A stretch of 64,000 nucleotides of DNA from Parvularcula lutaonensis (GCF_014651915.1 NZ_BMXU01000001.1:1557501-1621500), one strand, 5' to 3'; counted from the stretch's first letter, positions 24,515 to 35,524 are shown. The notes: generated by a model not told the origin, from the sequence alone. Program-made: numbers and translations.

Positions 24515-25843
24515 TCAGCAATTGTTCTTCAGCACTTCACCAGCGAGGTAAAGCGATCCGCAGATAAGAATGCGCGGCTGGCCTTCGCCCGACCGGCCAT
24601 AGGCCTTCACCGCGTGCTCGAGGGCGGCATCGAGCGACGGCATGGGCTGGGCAGGTAGCCCCGCTTTCCTTGCTTCTTCGGCAAGCGCCTCGGGTTCCCA
24701 GACGCCGGACTTGTCGGCTTTCACCGTCAGCACCGTGGAGGCAAGGCCTTCGAAGGGAGAAAGGAAATCCTGAGCATCCTTGTTCTTCTGCATACCCACG
24801 ATCAGGACTACGGGGCGCGGGCTTCGGTCGTCTAGATCGGCCAGCGTCCGGGCGAGGGCACGGGCCGCATGGGCGTTGTGCCCGCCGTCGAGCCACAGCT
24901 CGCCCGGGTCGCCCAGATGGCGCGTGACAATTTCTGTCAGTGGCCCGGACGTCAGGCGCTGGAACCGTCCGGGCCATTCAGCCGCTTCGATCCCCATGCT
25001 GATGAAATCGTCCTGAGGGGCAAGGCCCGCGGCCTTGAGTGCGGCCACGGCGAGACCCGCATTTTCGATCTGGTGGTTGCCCATCAGGCGTGGCAGCCGG
25101 AGGTCGGAAAGGCCGCGCTCGTCTTCATAGGTGAAGCCGCCACCCTCGCGGACGAGCTGCCAGTCTTCGCCAAGGATGTGCTGGTCAGCACCCAGTGCCA
25201 GCGCGCGGTTGCGCAGGACGTCGAGGACTTCCGGACGCTGGGCGCCCGTCACCAGGGTCGAGCCCTGCTTGATGATCCCCGCTTTCTCGAAGGCGATCTC
25301 CGCGAGATTGTCGCCAAGCCAGTCCTGATGGTCGAGGCCCACCGGCGTGATGACACAGGCGCGGGGGTCCGGCACGACATTGGTCGCATCGAGCCTTCCG
25401 CCGAGCCCTGTTTCCAGCAGCACCACATCACCGGGAGTCTCGGCGAAGGCCAGGAAAGCCGCCGCTGTCGATGCTTCGAAATAAGTGAGGGGCAGGTCGC
25501 CGGCCGCTGCCTCGCAACGACCGAGGACAGAGGCCAGCTGTTCATCGCCGATCTCTTCGCCGGCCAAGACGATCCGCTCGTTGAAGCGGACGAGGTGCGG
25601 GGAGGTGTAGACATGGACGCGCAGCCCCGCCGCAGCAAGGATCGTGCGCATGAAGGCGATCGTCGAGCCCTTGCCATTGGTCCCGGCCACATGGATCACG
25701 GGCGGCAGCTTCGTATGCGGATCGCCCAGCCGTCCGAGTGCCTTTTCGATCCGGTCGAGACCCAGCACAATCTCTGCCGGGTTCGTGTTTTCGAACCGGG
25801 TGAGGAGCCGCTCGACTTCTGCCTTGGCGGCGTGTTGGCTCAT
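24515..25843 (-). CDS. folC: Dihydrofolate synthase/folylpolyglutamate synthase
   Basis: Adds glutamate to dihydropteroate and to folates. The 442-residue protein has the P-loop [14 protein letters not shown], the substrate loop [13 protein letters not shown], the second ATP region [14 protein letters not shown] and [14 protein letters not shown] of the C-terminal Mur-ligase domain. The ATG at 25843 abuts the accD stop directly. The accD-folC order is a classic alphaproteobacterial arrangement. Confidence 0.96.
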   Translation of the reverse strand: MSQHAAKAEVERLLTRFENTNPAEIVLGLDRIEKALGRLGDPHTKLPPVIHVAGTNGKGSTIAFMRTILAAAGLRVHVYTSPHLVRFNERIVLAGEEIGDEQLASVLGRCEAAAGDLPLTYFEASTAAAFLAFAETPGDVVLLETGLGGRLDATNVVPDPRACVITPVGLDHQDWLGDNLAEIAFEKAGIIKQGSTLVTGAQRPEVLDVLRNRALALGADQHILGEDWQLVREGGGFTYEDERGLSDLRLPRLMGNHQIENAGLAVAALKAAGLAPQDDFISMGIEAAEWPGRFQRLTSGPLTEIVTRHLGDPGELWLDGGHNAHAARALARTLADLDDRSPRPVVLIVGMQKNKDAQDFLSPFEGLASTVLTVKADKSGVWEPEALAEEARKAGLPAQPMPSLDAALEHAVKAYGRSGEGQPRILICGSLYLAGEVLKNNC

Positions 25844-26785
25844 TTACTCGGCAGCTTTCGGCAATGTGTCATCGAGCGGGCCGTCTTCTCCGGCTACTGT
25901 CGACGCTTCGTCATTGGCGGCGACCGGGACCTCGATTTCCGGTGGGGGCATCAGCACGCTGAGGATCTCGCTCAGCTCCCTGGCCAGTTCCCGGCGGTCG
26001 GTGACCCGGTCGATCATTCCCTTGTCGAGGAGATACTCCGCGCGCTGGAAATCCTCGGGCAGTTTCTCGCGGATCGTCTGCTCGATCACACGGGGGCCGG
26101 CGAAGCCGATCAGTGCGCCCGGTTCCGCGATATGGATGTCGCCGAGCATGGCGTAGCTGGCCGTGACCCCGCCCGTGGTCGGATTGGTCAGGATGACGAT
26201 GTAGGGCAGGCCCGCCTCGCGCACCTTCTGCACGGCGATGGTCGAGCGCGGCATCTGCATCAGGGAAAGGATCCCTTCCTGCATCCGCGCGCCGCCCGAT
26301 GCGGTGACGACGATAAGCGCCGAGCGCGACTTCACGGCCTCGTCAGCGGCAGTCAGCAGCCCTTCGCCGATGGCCGTGCCCATCGAGCCGCCCATGAACT
26401 TGAAGTTCTGGACGGCGACGACGGCGCCGCGGTCACCGATCTTGCCCTTGCCGACAACCAGGGCGTCGCGCTCTCCGGTCCTCTTGCGGTAGTCCTTCAG
26501 CCGCGCGGAATAAGGCTTGGTGTCCTTGAATTTGAGGGGGTCGTCGGGGGTTTCGGGCAGCTCGATCCGCTCCCAGTCCTCGCCGAGGAGGTGGAAGAGG
26601 CGCATGACCGGCGTGATCTGGTGGTGATGGCCGCAATTCGGGCAGACCATCTGCTCATGCTCGAGGTCACGGTTGAAGGTCATCTGCTCGCAGGACGGGC
26701 ACCGGGTCCAGAGGGCCTCCTGGTTGTCGTCCTGCTTGAACATCTTCTTGATGCCAGGCGGTGTGATGTCACTGAGCCAGTTCAT
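25844..26785 (-). CDS. accD: Acetyl-CoA carboxylase carboxyltransferase subunit beta
   Basis: Forms malonyl-CoA with AccA after biotin carboxylation. The 313-residue protein has the N-terminal four-Cys zinc ribbon (C29, C32, C48, C51) and the crotonase-like carboxyltransferase core, including ASGGARMQEGILSL and LTNPTTGGVTASYAMLGD. The acidic C-terminal extension is short. Its start overlaps the trpA stop (ATGA at 26782-26785). Confidence 0.97.
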   Translation of the reverse strand: MNWLSDITPPGIKKMFKQDDNQEALWTRCPSCEQMTFNRDLEHEQMVCPNCGHHHQITPVMRLFHLLGEDWERIELPETPDDPLKFKDTKPYSARLKDYRKRTGERDALVVGKGKIGDRGAVVAVQNFKFMGGSMGTAIGEGLLTAADEAVKSRSALIVVTASGGARMQEGILSLMQMPRSTIAVQKVREAGLPYIVILTNPTTGGVTASYAMLGDIHIAEPGALIGFAGPRVIEQTIREKLPEDFQRAEYLLDKGMIDRVTDRRELARELSEILSVLMPPPEIEVPVAANDEASTVAGEDGPLDDTLPKAAE

Positions 26786-27579
26786 TGTTGCCCTCCAGGC
26801 GCATGCGTGGCTGCGGCGAGTTCGCGCGCCAACGCGACAGCTGCGTCCACCCCCTCTAGCTCAAGCGCTTTAACGATGGCCGAACCGACGACAACGGCAT
26901 CGGCATGCTGCGCCGCAGCGTGGGCGGACGGGGCGTCCTTGATGCCGAAACCGGCGGCGATCGGCAAGGACGTCTTCTCACGCAATCGGGTGATCGCCTC
27001 GCCGAGTTCGTCCGCCCCTGCGGAACGGCCACCGGTGACCCCGGCGACGGCGACGTAATAGAGGAAGCCCGAGGCGTGCTCGATCACGCGGTCGATACGC
27101 TCGTCGCGGGTCGTGGGGGTGGCGAGGCGGATCATGTCGAGGCCGGCCTCCTTCGCCTGCACGTCGAGTTCGCCACTCTCTTCGGGGGGCAAATCGACGA
27201 GAATGAGGCCGTCCACACCCGCGTCCACAGCGTCTTGAGCGAAACTGTCACCGTGTTGGAGAACCGGGTTCGCGTAGCCCATCAGAACGATCGGGGTCTG
27301 GTGTCCGGCGGCGCGGAAGCGCTTCACCATCTCGAGGGTCTTTTTCAACGTCTGCCCGCCTGCCAGCGCGCGCTGGCCCGCCTCGGCGATGATCGGGCCG
27401 TCGGCCATCGGATCGGTGAAGGGAAAGCCCACTTCGATCACGTCCGCACCCGCTTCAGGCAGGGCGTGGAGCAGGCGCTCGGAGGTCGCGAGATCGGGAT
27501 CGCCCGCCATGATAAACGGGACGAAGGCCGTGCGTTTCTCAGCTTTGAGCTGAGCGAAGGTGTCGGTCAGTCTGGTCAC
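26782..27579 (-). CDS. trpA: Tryptophan synthase alpha chain
   Basis: Cleaves indole-3-glycerol phosphate and passes indole to TrpB. The 265-residue protein has catalytic Glu49 and Asp60 in IEVGFPFTDPMADG, the phosphate-binding GFGIKDAPSA and the loop VAGVTGGRSAGA. The GTG at 27579 gives a normal N-terminus (RLTDTFAQLKAEKRTAFVPF). The gene directly precedes accD. Unusually, it is separated from trpB by a protease gene. Confidence 0.96.
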   Translation of the reverse strand: MTRLTDTFAQLKAEKRTAFVPFIMAGDPDLATSERLLHALPEAGADVIEVGFPFTDPMADGPIIAEAGQRALAGGQTLKKTLEMVKRFRAAGHQTPIVLMGYANPVLQHGDSFAQDAVDAGVDGLILVDLPPEESGELDVQAKEAGLDMIRLATPTTRDERIDRVIEHASGFLYYVAVAGVTGGRSAGADELGEAITRLREKTSLPIAAGFGIKDAPSAHAAAQHADAVVVGSAIVKALELEGVDAAVALARELAAATHAPGGQQ

Positions 27580-27725
27580 GCCTGAGCAGGTGCCGCCGGG
27601 CGAGGAAAAGCGCAAGACCTGTCGCGTCAGGATGGGGTCGCGGGTGTATCCCTTGGCCTCCATGTCGATGGAGGCACTCCGTTCCCGAACAGGCTTTCCC
27701 GACCGCCCGGGACGCGGGGCGGAGA

Positions 27726-30080
27726 CTAGAAGCTTTCGCAATGCCAGCAGGCCTCGCCGATCGGGCTGCCCGGCGGGATCCGCGCGCCTTCCGCGCGGGG
27801 AGCGCGAGCCGGGGCTGGCGCTTCGAGATGGGACCTGAGATGTGCCGCCAGCACCTGCCGGTGACCAGGATCGCTGCGGGAGAAGGTCCGCTCGAGTTCG
27901 CTCATCGTCTCCCAAAGCGCGCCGCGTACGGCTATGGACGCATCCTGACGGTCCGCAGCGATGAGGGCGGCGACGAAGCGCGCCTCGACGAGCTGCGCAA
28001 GCGCAGATCCGCCCGCTTCGGTCACGGTCTCCGACGCGGTATCCAGCATTTCCGACAGCCCTAGGGTTTCGCCCTCCATGGCTTCGAACTGCGCCAGGCG
28101 CTCGAGCCGTCGGCTGGCGAAAAGCGCTCTGAAGGTGATGTCCGCCGCTGCCTCAGCCGCGCTGTGATGGTCGAAGACCGGCGCGGTAGCGCTGTCAAAG
28201 CTCTCCCGGCGGTTGATGCCCTGGAACGCATCCGCGCGGGGTGTCAGCATGCTGAGAACATGGGCTGGGATGTCGAGCGCCTCAGGGGAGACCGTTTCGA
28301 GGATCGCCTCCAGCGCCGTGCGTTGCTCTCTTGCGGGGACGATTTCGACCTCCGCCGGGTCGGTCCCGAGTTTTGCGTATTGGTAGCTGGCGCCACCGAT
28401 CAGCTTGGATGCCGCCGCCGTCTGGTAGCGGTGGTAGAGATAGACCGGCACCAGCACCTGGCGCAGCTCGGCTGCACTGCGCCCCTCCGCCGCACGGTCG
28501 CTCTCAAAATTCTCCAGCGCCACTTGCCGTACACGCATGACATTTTCGAGTTCCGCGACAGGGTCGCTACCATTGTCCCAGACAGAAGCAAAAGGATGGG
28601 CCGTGCCGACGCCGCGGCCTTCGCTGTCTTCGATATAGAGGAGCCCGGCCTCGCGGGCTTGAGCGATCACGGCATCGCCATTCTCCTCGCCGTAGAGCCA
28701 GCGCGCCGTGGCGATGTCCCAGGGACCGAGCCCTGCATCATAGGTCCGCGAGAAATCAAGCGCCCCGTCCTCCTCAATCACCCAGGGCGCCGGGTAGTCC
28801 ATCACCGACGCACGGTCATTGTGGCTGGCTGCGAAATTATGCCCGAAGCCCAGTGCGTGGCCGACCTCATGGGCCGAGAGCTGGCGAATGCGTGCGAGCG
28901 CCAGCTCGACGGGATCGTCCGCCTCTCCCGAACCCGTCTTCGCCGTCCCGGCGAGGCCCTCGAAGATCATCCGGTCCTGGCGCACCCGCTGGGAACCGAG
29001 AATGACGTGTCCCTTGATGAATTCCCCCGTACGCGGATCGGAAATACCGCCGCCATAGGACCAGCCGCGGGTCTGGCGGTGGACCCACTGAATCACGTTG
29101 TAACGCACATCGAGAGGGTGAACCCCTTCCGGCAGCACCTCGACCCGGTAGCCGTCAGGAAAGCCTGCCGCGGCGAAGCCTTCAGCCCACCATCCGGCGC
29201 CTTCGACAAGCGCCGAACGCACCGGCTCCGGCGCGCCGCTATCGACGTAGAACACGAGGGGATCGTCCTTGGTCAGACGATGCCGCATGGCGAAGGTCTT
29301 CTGGACGGATTCCTCGAGCGGGGCCGAGAAATCGTAATACGGCCTGGCAAAGGTCCCGACCCGCGGGTCGTATTCGCGGGTCTCATAGCCATCGTCGGGG
29401 AGGGCCACGAAGCTGTGATGCACCGTCAGCGTTACCGCGCCCGGATAGGGAGATGTCTGGCGAACCTCACGACCGGGGTCGGAGGAGACGAAAGTCATCT
29501 CCGTGTCGATCTCGGTGTTGAGCGGGAAGGTCAGTATGCCGCGCGGTGCGACACGCGAACGGTCCTTGTCGAGGGTGAAGCCGCCGCTGCCATCTTCCTT
29601 CAGCCTCTCGGACAACCCGAGAAGGTCGGTCATCAAGAGCGGTTTGATATCGAAGGTCACGCTGTCACCGGTCTCCTCGATCACGTCGGTGGAGTAGATG
29701 ATCGAGCGGGCGAAGCTCTGTTCGACGGCTCGAACTTCGTCGGGATTGTCGGTATGCGCACGGTAGAACTGGTTCTCGATCTCCGCGGTGACCCTGCCGT
29801 CGGCGACACGAAAGCGGACGATCTCGCCGGAATTGCCCCAGCCGCGGTCGAGCCCGATCGGGTTCGAGCCGAGCCCGGAGGTCAGCCGCATCGCATGGAT
29901 CACCCGCAGGGCCGTCCCGTCTTCGCCGGGCGCGGGAAGCGTCGCGACCAGCTTGCCCTCCTCTCCCCTGGTGAGGGGCAGGAGCTTCGCCTCGGAGGTG
30001 CCGTCATGGGGGTGCGCGGCCGCTGCAGCGCTGCAAATTGCTGAAAGACAGGCGAAAAAAGCCGCAACGAGCTTCGGCAT
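27726..30080 (-). CDS. Exported zinc-dependent metalloprotease, metzincin-like
   Basis: A 784-residue exported protein with a signal peptide ending near AAA-HPHDG. The zinc motif HEVGHALGFGHNF places ligands at His404, His408 and His414 with Glu405 as base. A Met-turn SVMDYPAP follows about 20 residues later, so the domain is metzincin-like. The rest resembles the long DUF5117/DUF4953-type metalloproteases common in Gram-negative bacteria. It ends in a Cys-containing tail (ACWHCESF). It is inserted between trpB and trpA on the same strand, which is not its usual place. The substrate is unknown. Confidence 0.85.
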   Translation of the reverse strand: MPKLVAAFFACLSAICSAAAAAHPHDGTSEAKLLPLTRGEEGKLVATLPAPGEDGTALRVIHAMRLTSGLGSNPIGLDRGWGNSGEIVRFRVADGRVTAEIENQFYRAHTDNPDEVRAVEQSFARSIIYSTDVIEETGDSVTFDIKPLLMTDLLGLSERLKEDGSGGFTLDKDRSRVAPRGILTFPLNTEIDTEMTFVSSDPGREVRQTSPYPGAVTLTVHHSFVALPDDGYETREYDPRVGTFARPYYDFSAPLEESVQKTFAMRHRLTKDDPLVFYVDSGAPEPVRSALVEGAGWWAEGFAAAGFPDGYRVEVLPEGVHPLDVRYNVIQWVHRQTRGWSYGGGISDPRTGEFIKGHVILGSQRVRQDRMIFEGLAGTAKTGSGEADDPVELALARIRQLSAHEVGHALGFGHNFAASHNDRASVMDYPAPWVIEEDGALDFSRTYDAGLGPWDIATARWLYGEENGDAVIAQAREAGLLYIEDSEGRGVGTAHPFASVWDNGSDPVAELENVMRVRQVALENFESDRAAEGRSAAELRQVLVPVYLYHRYQTAAASKLIGGASYQYAKLGTDPAEVEIVPAREQRTALEAILETVSPEALDIPAHVLSMLTPRADAFQGINRRESFDSATAPVFDHHSAAEAAADITFRALFASRRLERLAQFEAMEGETLGLSEMLDTASETVTEAGGSALAQLVEARFVAALIAADRQDASIAVRGALWETMSELERTFSRSDPGHRQVLAAHLRSHLEAPAPARAPRAEGARIPPGSPIGEACWHCESF

Positions 30081-30148
30081 CAGGAATCCCCACGTGAACC
30101 CACGCGATGATCGTAACGCCTCAGCCCTTCCTGTCCATGAAGGAGCGG

Positions 30149-31396
30149 CTAGACGTCGACGCCTAGCGCGGCGGCCACCGTGAAGACGTCCTTGTCGCCG
30201 CGGCCGCACATATTGAGGAGGAGGATTTGGTCCTCATCCATCTCCGCCGCGGCATCGAGGGCGCGGGCGAGGGCATGGCTCGGCTCGAGCGCCGGGATGA
30301 TGCCCTCCTTCCGTGCACAGAGCTGGAAGCAGGCAAGCGCCTCCTCATCCGTGGCGGAAACGTACTCGACCCGGCCTGTTTCGTGGAGCCAGGAGTGCTC
30401 GGGCCCGATGCCAGGATAGTCGAGGCCCGCCGAGATCGAGTGGGCGTCGTCGATCTGTCCGTCCTCGTCTTGGAGAAGGTAGGTCTTGTTGCCGTGAAGG
30501 ACGCCGGGCTTGCCGCCCGTCAGGCTGGCCGCATGTTCGTCCGTATCAAGTCCTTTGCCCGCAGCTTCGACGCCGATGAGGCGCACTTCGGGATCGTCCA
30601 GGAAGGGGTGGAAGAGGCCGATGGCGTTCGATCCGCCGCCAATGCAGGCCATGGCGACATCGGGAAGGCGGCCTTCACGCTCCAGCATCTGCTGCTTCGC
30701 CTCACGGCCGATCACCGACTGGAAATCGCGCACCATCATCGGGTAGGGGTGCGGGCCCGCCGCGGTGCCGATGACGTAGAAAGTGTCCTCGACATTCGTC
30801 ACCCAGTCGCGCAGCGCATCGTTCATGGCATCCTTGAGCGTGCCCTTGCCCGAAGTGACCGGCACGATCTCCGCACCCAGGAGTTTCATGCGAAAGACGT
30901 TGGGCTTCTGTCGCTCGACATCGGCCGCGCCCATATAAACAACGCAAGGCAGGCCGAAGAGCGCACAGACCGTGGCCGTCGCCACGCCATGCTGGCCAGC
31001 GCCTGTCTCGGCAATGATCCGTGTACGCCCCATGCGCTTGGCCAGGAGGACCTGCCCGACGCAGTTGTTGATCTTGTGCGCGCCGGTGTGGTTCAGCTCG
31101 TCGCGCTTCAAGTAGATCTTCGCGCCTTTGCCCTTCAGTGCTGTTTCCCGGACGTGCTTGGTGAGACGACCCGCATAGGTCAGCGGCGACGGCCTGCCGA
31201 CATATTCGGCCAGCAGGCGGTCAAGTTCATCCGTAAACGCAGGATCATTCTTCGCGTCCTCATAGGCCCTGTTCAGCTCGAGGATCAGCGGCATCAGCGT
31301 CTCGGCGACGTAGCGGCCGCCGAACTGGCCGAACTTGCCGCTCTCGTCGGGGCCGAGGCGGAAGCTGTTGGGGGCGGTGCGGGCGTCGTCGGGCAT
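30149..31396 (-). CDS. trpB: Tryptophan synthase beta chain
   Basis: PLP enzyme making tryptophan from indole and serine. The 415-residue protein has the PLP-binding Lys108 in [13 protein letters not shown], the glycine loop [12 protein letters not shown], the catalytic Glu in [12 protein letters not shown] and the PLP-ring Ser in [11 protein letters not shown]. The ATG at 31396 has AGGAG 8 bases upstream. It is the usual partner of trpA, but here the pair is split by a protease gene. Confidence 0.97.
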   Translation of the reverse strand: MPDDARTAPNSFRLGPDESGKFGQFGGRYVAETLMPLILELNRAYEDAKNDPAFTDELDRLLAEYVGRPSPLTYAGRLTKHVRETALKGKGAKIYLKRDELNHTGAHKINNCVGQVLLAKRMGRTRIIAETGAGQHGVATATVCALFGLPCVVYMGAADVERQKPNVFRMKLLGAEIVPVTSGKGTLKDAMNDALRDWVTNVEDTFYVIGTAAGPHPYPMMVRDFQSVIGREAKQQMLEREGRLPDVAMACIGGGSNAIGLFHPFLDDPEVRLIGVEAAGKGLDTDEHAASLTGGKPGVLHGNKTYLLQDEDGQIDDAHSISAGLDYPGIGPEHSWLHETGRVEYVSATDEEALACFQLCARKEGIIPALEPSHALARALDAAAEMDEDQILLLNMCGRGDKDVFTVAAALGVDV

Positions 31397-31523
31397 CGAG
31401 AAATCTCCTGGAGCCGCGCCCCTAGCAGCGGGAAGGCGGATGTTCCAAGCGCTGCTTCGAACGCCATTGCCGCAGCAAGATTTCTCACAGGCGCGTGAAG
31501 GGTCGCCGCCAGTCGAGCCCTTA

Positions 31524-31545
31524 GATGTTGCAGGGCCGCAACATC
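31524..31545. promoter_or_regulatory. Palindrome in the trpB/TonB-receptor divergent region
   Basis: GATGTTGC and GCAACATC form a perfect 8-base inverted repeat with a 6-base centre, roughly midway between the two divergent genes (trpB and the TonB receptor). It could be an operator for either. No matching regulator is known to me. Confidence 0.4.
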
Positions 31546-31690
31546 GCGTCACCAATCTGCCACAAATTCTGCCTTTTCCGTTTGTCGATAAGGATCGGGC
31601 TCTGCGACGTTTCGGCGCGCCTCCCGGCCTCGCGGGGCCGTGCGCGATCGACCCGGGATCAACCGGGCGACAGTCATTTGGGAAAGCAAC

Positions 31691-34600
31691 ATGAGACAAA
31701 GAACGATGCTGAAGACACTGGCACTGTCGACGATGCTGGCGGGTCTCGCCCTGCCCGCAGCGGCGCAGGACGATGATCCGGCGCTGATCGAACCTGCCGC
31801 ATCCGAAGAGGCGCGAGGCGACGTCATCACGGTCACGGGCTCGCGTCTGCGCAGGAGTTCGTTCGATTCCATCTCGCCTCTCCAGGTGATCGACGCGGAT
31901 ACCTCGCGGCTCTCCGGCCTGACCACGGCCAGCGAATTCATCACCCAGTCGCCGGTGATTGCGGGCACCCAGCTCGACAACTCGATCAATGCGGGCTCGC
32001 CGACGGCCGCCGTCGAGGGTGTTGGCGAAGGCGGTGTCGGCTCGAACAACGTCGCCCTGCGCGGCCTCGGCCCGGAGCGGACGCTCGTCCTGATGAACGG
32101 TCGTCGCCTGTCGCCTTCGGGTGTGCGTGGTGCGCCCGTCGCGCCCGACCTCAACCTCGTGCCGTCCCTTGCGGTCCAGAGCGTCGAGATCCTCACGGAC
32201 GGCGCATCGTCGATTTACGGCGCTGACGCTGTCGCGGGTGTCGTCAACGTCATCCTCCGCAACGATTTCGATGGCATCGAGTTCAATGCCCAGGTCACTG
32301 CCCCCGAGCAATCCGGCGGCGGCCTCGAGCAGTTCGGTATCATCGCAGGCTCTGTCGGCGACCGCGGCAACGTCCTGTTCTCAGCCGAGTATTTCAACCG
32401 CGATACCGTTTTTGTTGGTGATCGGAGAAATTACAACGACTGCCTCCGCGACATCGAGGTGAGCGCCGAAGGCGACATCTTCTCGACATGCCTCGATGCC
32501 CGTCCTGACAACGCAGCCTTCGTCAGTGGACTCGGTTTCGCTTTCAGCACGCCGGGCATGAGCAACATTCCGGGCACCCCGAACTGGACGACCACGTCGG
32601 GCCTGCCGGGCAACTTCCGCACCGGATCCCTCTACACCCTGCAGGACGAGGAACGCGCGACCCAGCTTCTCGGCGGTTTCGAACGCCTGAACCTCTACTC
32701 GGCGGGTGAGTACGAACTCACCGACGATGGCCGTCACAGCGTCTATTTCGAAGGCCTCTACTCGAACAGGGAGTCCACGGACTTCTTCACTTCGGAACAG
32801 ATCTTCCCCGGCGTACCGGCGATGATCCCAGTGTGGGCTGATGGCAATGGCAACGGTGCCTTTGATGGTCCTTCCGAATACGTCACCGATTCCAATGGTG
32901 TCGTCTTCGCCGACAACCCGCTCAACCCGTTCAGCGTCGACGCGCTGCCGGTCATCTCGACGACGTCGCTGCCGCAGATCCGTTCGGCCGATGTCGAGAA
33001 TGTCCGCCTCGTTGGCGGCTTCAAGGGTGACATCGTTATGCCGTGGTTCGAGGAGCGCAACTGGGTCTATGACCTCGGTGCCTCTTACGACAACAGCTAC
33101 GGCACGGCGACCCAGCCGATCCTGCGCGAGAACGCGATCCGCGAGTCCCTCGATACCCTGCGGATCGATGCCCAGGGCAATCTCTCCTGCGGCACGCCGC
33201 GGACCGCGCTCACCTTCGGCTTCCTGACGCCGGAGAACTGCGTCGTCGTCGACTTCTTCGCTGACAACCTGTTCACCACCACTGGCGGTGACAAGTCGTT
33301 CACGGATGAAGAGCGTGCCTTCCTCGAAGGACGGTCGATCAGCACCACCGAGATCGAGCAGCGCCAGTTCTATGGCCTTGCCACCGGTGATGCGTTCGAG
33401 CTCCCCGCCGGTACTGTCGGCCTCGCGGTCGGTGTCGAGTATCGCGAACTCGAGATCACTTCGCTCAGCGATGTCGTCCGTGCCCGCGGACTCGCCGCAT
33501 CGGAAGTTCCGGATACGGAGCTTGACACGATCGGCCAGACCGACTTCTTCGAGATCTTCGCCGAAACCGAAATTCCGGTTCTCGACACGCTCGATGTCAA
33601 CCTGTCGGGCCGCTACACCGAGGAGGCGAATTTCGGTGACGAGGTGACCTACTCCGTCAAGGCAAAATGGGATCCGCTCGACTGGCTCGGCTTGCGCGCC
33701 ACCTATGGCACGACGTTCCGTGCACCGAACCTGCGCGAGCAGTTCCTTGCCGGGGCGGCGGGCACCATCGGCGGCGGCAATGACCCCTGCCTCGTCCCGG
33801 CGGACGCCAACAACATGCAGGTCTATGACCCGGCCGGCGACGACCGGAGCCAGGCCCTGCTCAACCAGTGCATTGCTGATGGCGCTGATCCGTTCTCTCT
33901 CGGTCTCCAAGCCACGACCGCCATTCCGACCTCGACGGGCGGCGGCGATGACCTGAGGGCAGAAACCTCGGACAGCTACACCGCTGGCTTCGTGTTCCGC
34001 CAGCAATGGTCCGATGCATTCGATTTCGATCTCGCGGTGACCTATTACAACATCGAGATCGAGGACACGGTCCGCGAAAGCGATCCGGCCAATCTCCTGG
34101 CCCAGTGCTATTCGGACCTGCCGCAGCAATTTGCCTGCGACCGGATCACCCGTGGCCCGGCCGGTACCGTGTCGCTGGTCGATGCATCCTTCATCAATGT
34201 CGGCCTCTTCGAGACCTCGGGCATCGACTATGTCGCCCGCTTCAACATGCCGCTTGATCAGTTCTCGGACATGTTCGCGGAAACCGAGTTCGGCCTGACC
34301 TTCTCGGCTAGCCAGGTTCTCGAGCGGACCGAGGACGTCGATCCGACGGACCCGGACATCCTGCCTCTCGAGCTCGAGGGCACGATCTCCAACCCCGAAT
34401 GGTCGTGGCTGATGAACGCGACGCTGGAGCGTGGTCCCTTCACCGCCCTGTGGCGCACGCGCTATATCGGTGAAGGCCAGCAGCTCGGCACCGAGGATTT
34501 CGATACGTCGCCCGATCCGCTGCGGACGGCCTGCGGCGTGCTCGGCTATTCAGGCACTGGCGGCTGCCGCGACGTCGACTTCGTGGATGACTATTTCCAG

Positions 34601-34786
34601 AACGACGTCTCGCTGACCTACCGCGCCGAGACCTGGGGCATCACGGCGGGCATCTCGAACGTCTTCGACGAAGAGCCGCCGCTGATCGACCAGGGCGAAG
34701 GCCCCTCGCGGATGAACATCGTGACCCAGTCGGGCTACGACCTGATCGGCCGCCGTGCCTTCTTCAATATCTCGAAAAGGTTCTGA
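31691..34786 (+). CDS. TonB-dependent receptor, large Caulobacter-type
   Basis: A 1031-residue outer-membrane receptor. It has a signal peptide ending near AAA-QDDD, a TonB-box region with the plug ([20 protein letters not shown] then [10 protein letters not shown]), the plug motif [20 protein letters not shown], and a 22-strand barrel ending in the terminal aromatic (NISKRF). The size and motif style match large receptors of Caulobacterales-like bacteria that import complex carbon substrates. The ligand is not predictable. A strong terminator follows. It faces away from trpB and interrupts the trp cluster. Confidence 0.95.
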   Translation: MRQRTMLKTLALSTMLAGLALPAAAQDDDPALIEPAASEEARGDVITVTGSRLRRSSFDSISPLQVIDADTSRLSGLTTASEFITQSPVIAGTQLDNSINAGSPTAAVEGVGEGGVGSNNVALRGLGPERTLVLMNGRRLSPSGVRGAPVAPDLNLVPSLAVQSVEILTDGASSIYGADAVAGVVNVILRNDFDGIEFNAQVTAPEQSGGGLEQFGIIAGSVGDRGNVLFSAEYFNRDTVFVGDRRNYNDCLRDIEVSAEGDIFSTCLDARPDNAAFVSGLGFAFSTPGMSNIPGTPNWTTTSGLPGNFRTGSLYTLQDEERATQLLGGFERLNLYSAGEYELTDDGRHSVYFEGLYSNRESTDFFTSEQIFPGVPAMIPVWADGNGNGAFDGPSEYVTDSNGVVFADNPLNPFSVDALPVISTTSLPQIRSADVENVRLVGGFKGDIVMPWFEERNWVYDLGASYDNSYGTATQPILRENAIRESLDTLRIDAQGNLSCGTPRTALTFGFLTPENCVVVDFFADNLFTTTGGDKSFTDEERAFLEGRSISTTEIEQRQFYGLATGDAFELPAGTVGLAVGVEYRELEITSLSDVVRARGLAASEVPDTELDTIGQTDFFEIFAETEIPVLDTLDVNLSGRYTEEANFGDEVTYSVKAKWDPLDWLGLRATYGTTFRAPNLREQFLAGAAGTIGGGNDPCLVPADANNMQVYDPAGDDRSQALLNQCIADGADPFSLGLQATTAIPTSTGGGDDLRAETSDSYTAGFVFRQQWSDAFDFDLAVTYYNIEIEDTVRESDPANLLAQCYSDLPQQFACDRITRGPAGTVSLVDASFINVGLFETSGIDYVARFNMPLDQFSDMFAETEFGLTFSASQVLERTEDVDPTDPDILPLELEGTISNPEWSWLMNATLERGPFTALWRTRYIGEGQQLGTEDFDTSPDPLRTACGVLGYSGTGGCRDVDFVDDYFQNDVSLTYRAETWGITAGISNVFDEEPPLIDQGEGPSRMNIVTQSGYDLIGRRAFFNISKRF

Positions 34787-34810
34787 TGATCCGGATCAGG
34801 ACAGGGAGGA

Positions 34811-34837
34811 GGGGCGCTTTGGCGCCCCTTTTTCTTT
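34811..34837 (+). terminator. Terminator of TonB receptor
   Basis: GGGGCGC and GCGCCCC (34811-34817 and 34822-34828) form a 7-pair stem with a short loop and are followed by TTTTTCTTT. It lies 25 bases after the receptor stop. Confidence 0.9.
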
Positions 34838-34864
34838 GGCCCTCTGCTTGGTCCAGGCCTTCGC

Positions 34865-35524
34865 TCAGATGCGCGCTGCGCGGGCGTTCTCGGCAAAGCC
34901 GAGCATCAGGCCGCGGTCCTTGATGCCCCGCTCCCGCTCGATCCCGGACGAGACATCGAGGCCAGCGAAGGCAGGGTGGGCCCCCGCTATCCTGACCGCA
35001 TTGGCGACATTCTCCGTGCTCAAACCGCCTGCCAGCAGGAACTTGCGCTCACCCGAATATGCCTCCAGCAGCGACCAGTCGAAAGCGCGCCCATGGCCGC
35101 CTTTCTGAGGGTTCCCATCCGGCGGCCTGGCATCGAAAAGGAAAGCGCTGCCATAGCGTTGGTCGGCTCTTTCCGCATCTTCCCGCGATGAGATCGGCAG
35201 GGCACGGAGCACCGGCAGGCCGATTTCCTTCTCTACCCTTTCGGCAAAGGCGTCGTCTTCGTCGCCATGGAGCTGGACCCGGTCGAGCCCCACCGCGTTG
35301 TGCGTCGCGGCGATCTCTTCGAAGGCGTTGTCGGCGAAGAGGCCGACGACCTCGGCATTGCCGAAAAGGATGTCACGGACCTTGTGCGCCTCGCGAAGGG
35401 TCACCCGGCGGGGACTTTTGTGGGCGAACACCAAGCCACCGAGCTGCACCTTGGCATCGACGGCAGCCATCGCGTCCTCGGGCGTCCTGAGGCCGCAATA
35501 TTTCATAAGCAGGGGAGCCGTCAC
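34865..35524 (-). CDS. trpF: Phosphoribosylanthranilate isomerase
   Basis: Isomerises PRA to CdRP in tryptophan synthesis. The 219-residue TIM-barrel protein has the family N-terminal MKYCGLRTPEDA (catalytic Cys), VVGLFADN, LDRVQLHGDE with the catalytic Asp region, and FAGLDVSSGIE near the end. The GTG at 35524 overlaps the lapA stop (GTGA), indicating coupling; the ATG six codons inside is an alternative. It is normally followed by trpB, which here lies beyond a TonB receptor gene. Confidence 0.95.
   Translation of the reverse strand: MTAPLLMKYCGLRTPEDAMAAVDAKVQLGGLVFAHKSPRRVTLREAHKVRDILFGNAEVVGLFADNAFEEIAATHNAVGLDRVQLHGDEDDAFAERVEKEIGLPVLRALPISSREDAERADQRYGSAFLFDARPPDGNPQKGGHGRAFDWSLLEAYSGERKFLLAGGLSTENVANAVRIAGAHPAFAGLDVSSGIERERGIKDRGLMLGFAENARAARI

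Noticed and set aside
24869-27058. A long open frame antisense to folC, accD and trpA
   Set aside because: It runs over three well-supported genes, has no recognisable motifs, and its codon and residue pattern is that of an antisense GC-rich shadow.
32381-34129. A long open frame antisense to the large TonB receptor
   Set aside because: Antisense to a clear gene, with no domains and biased composition.
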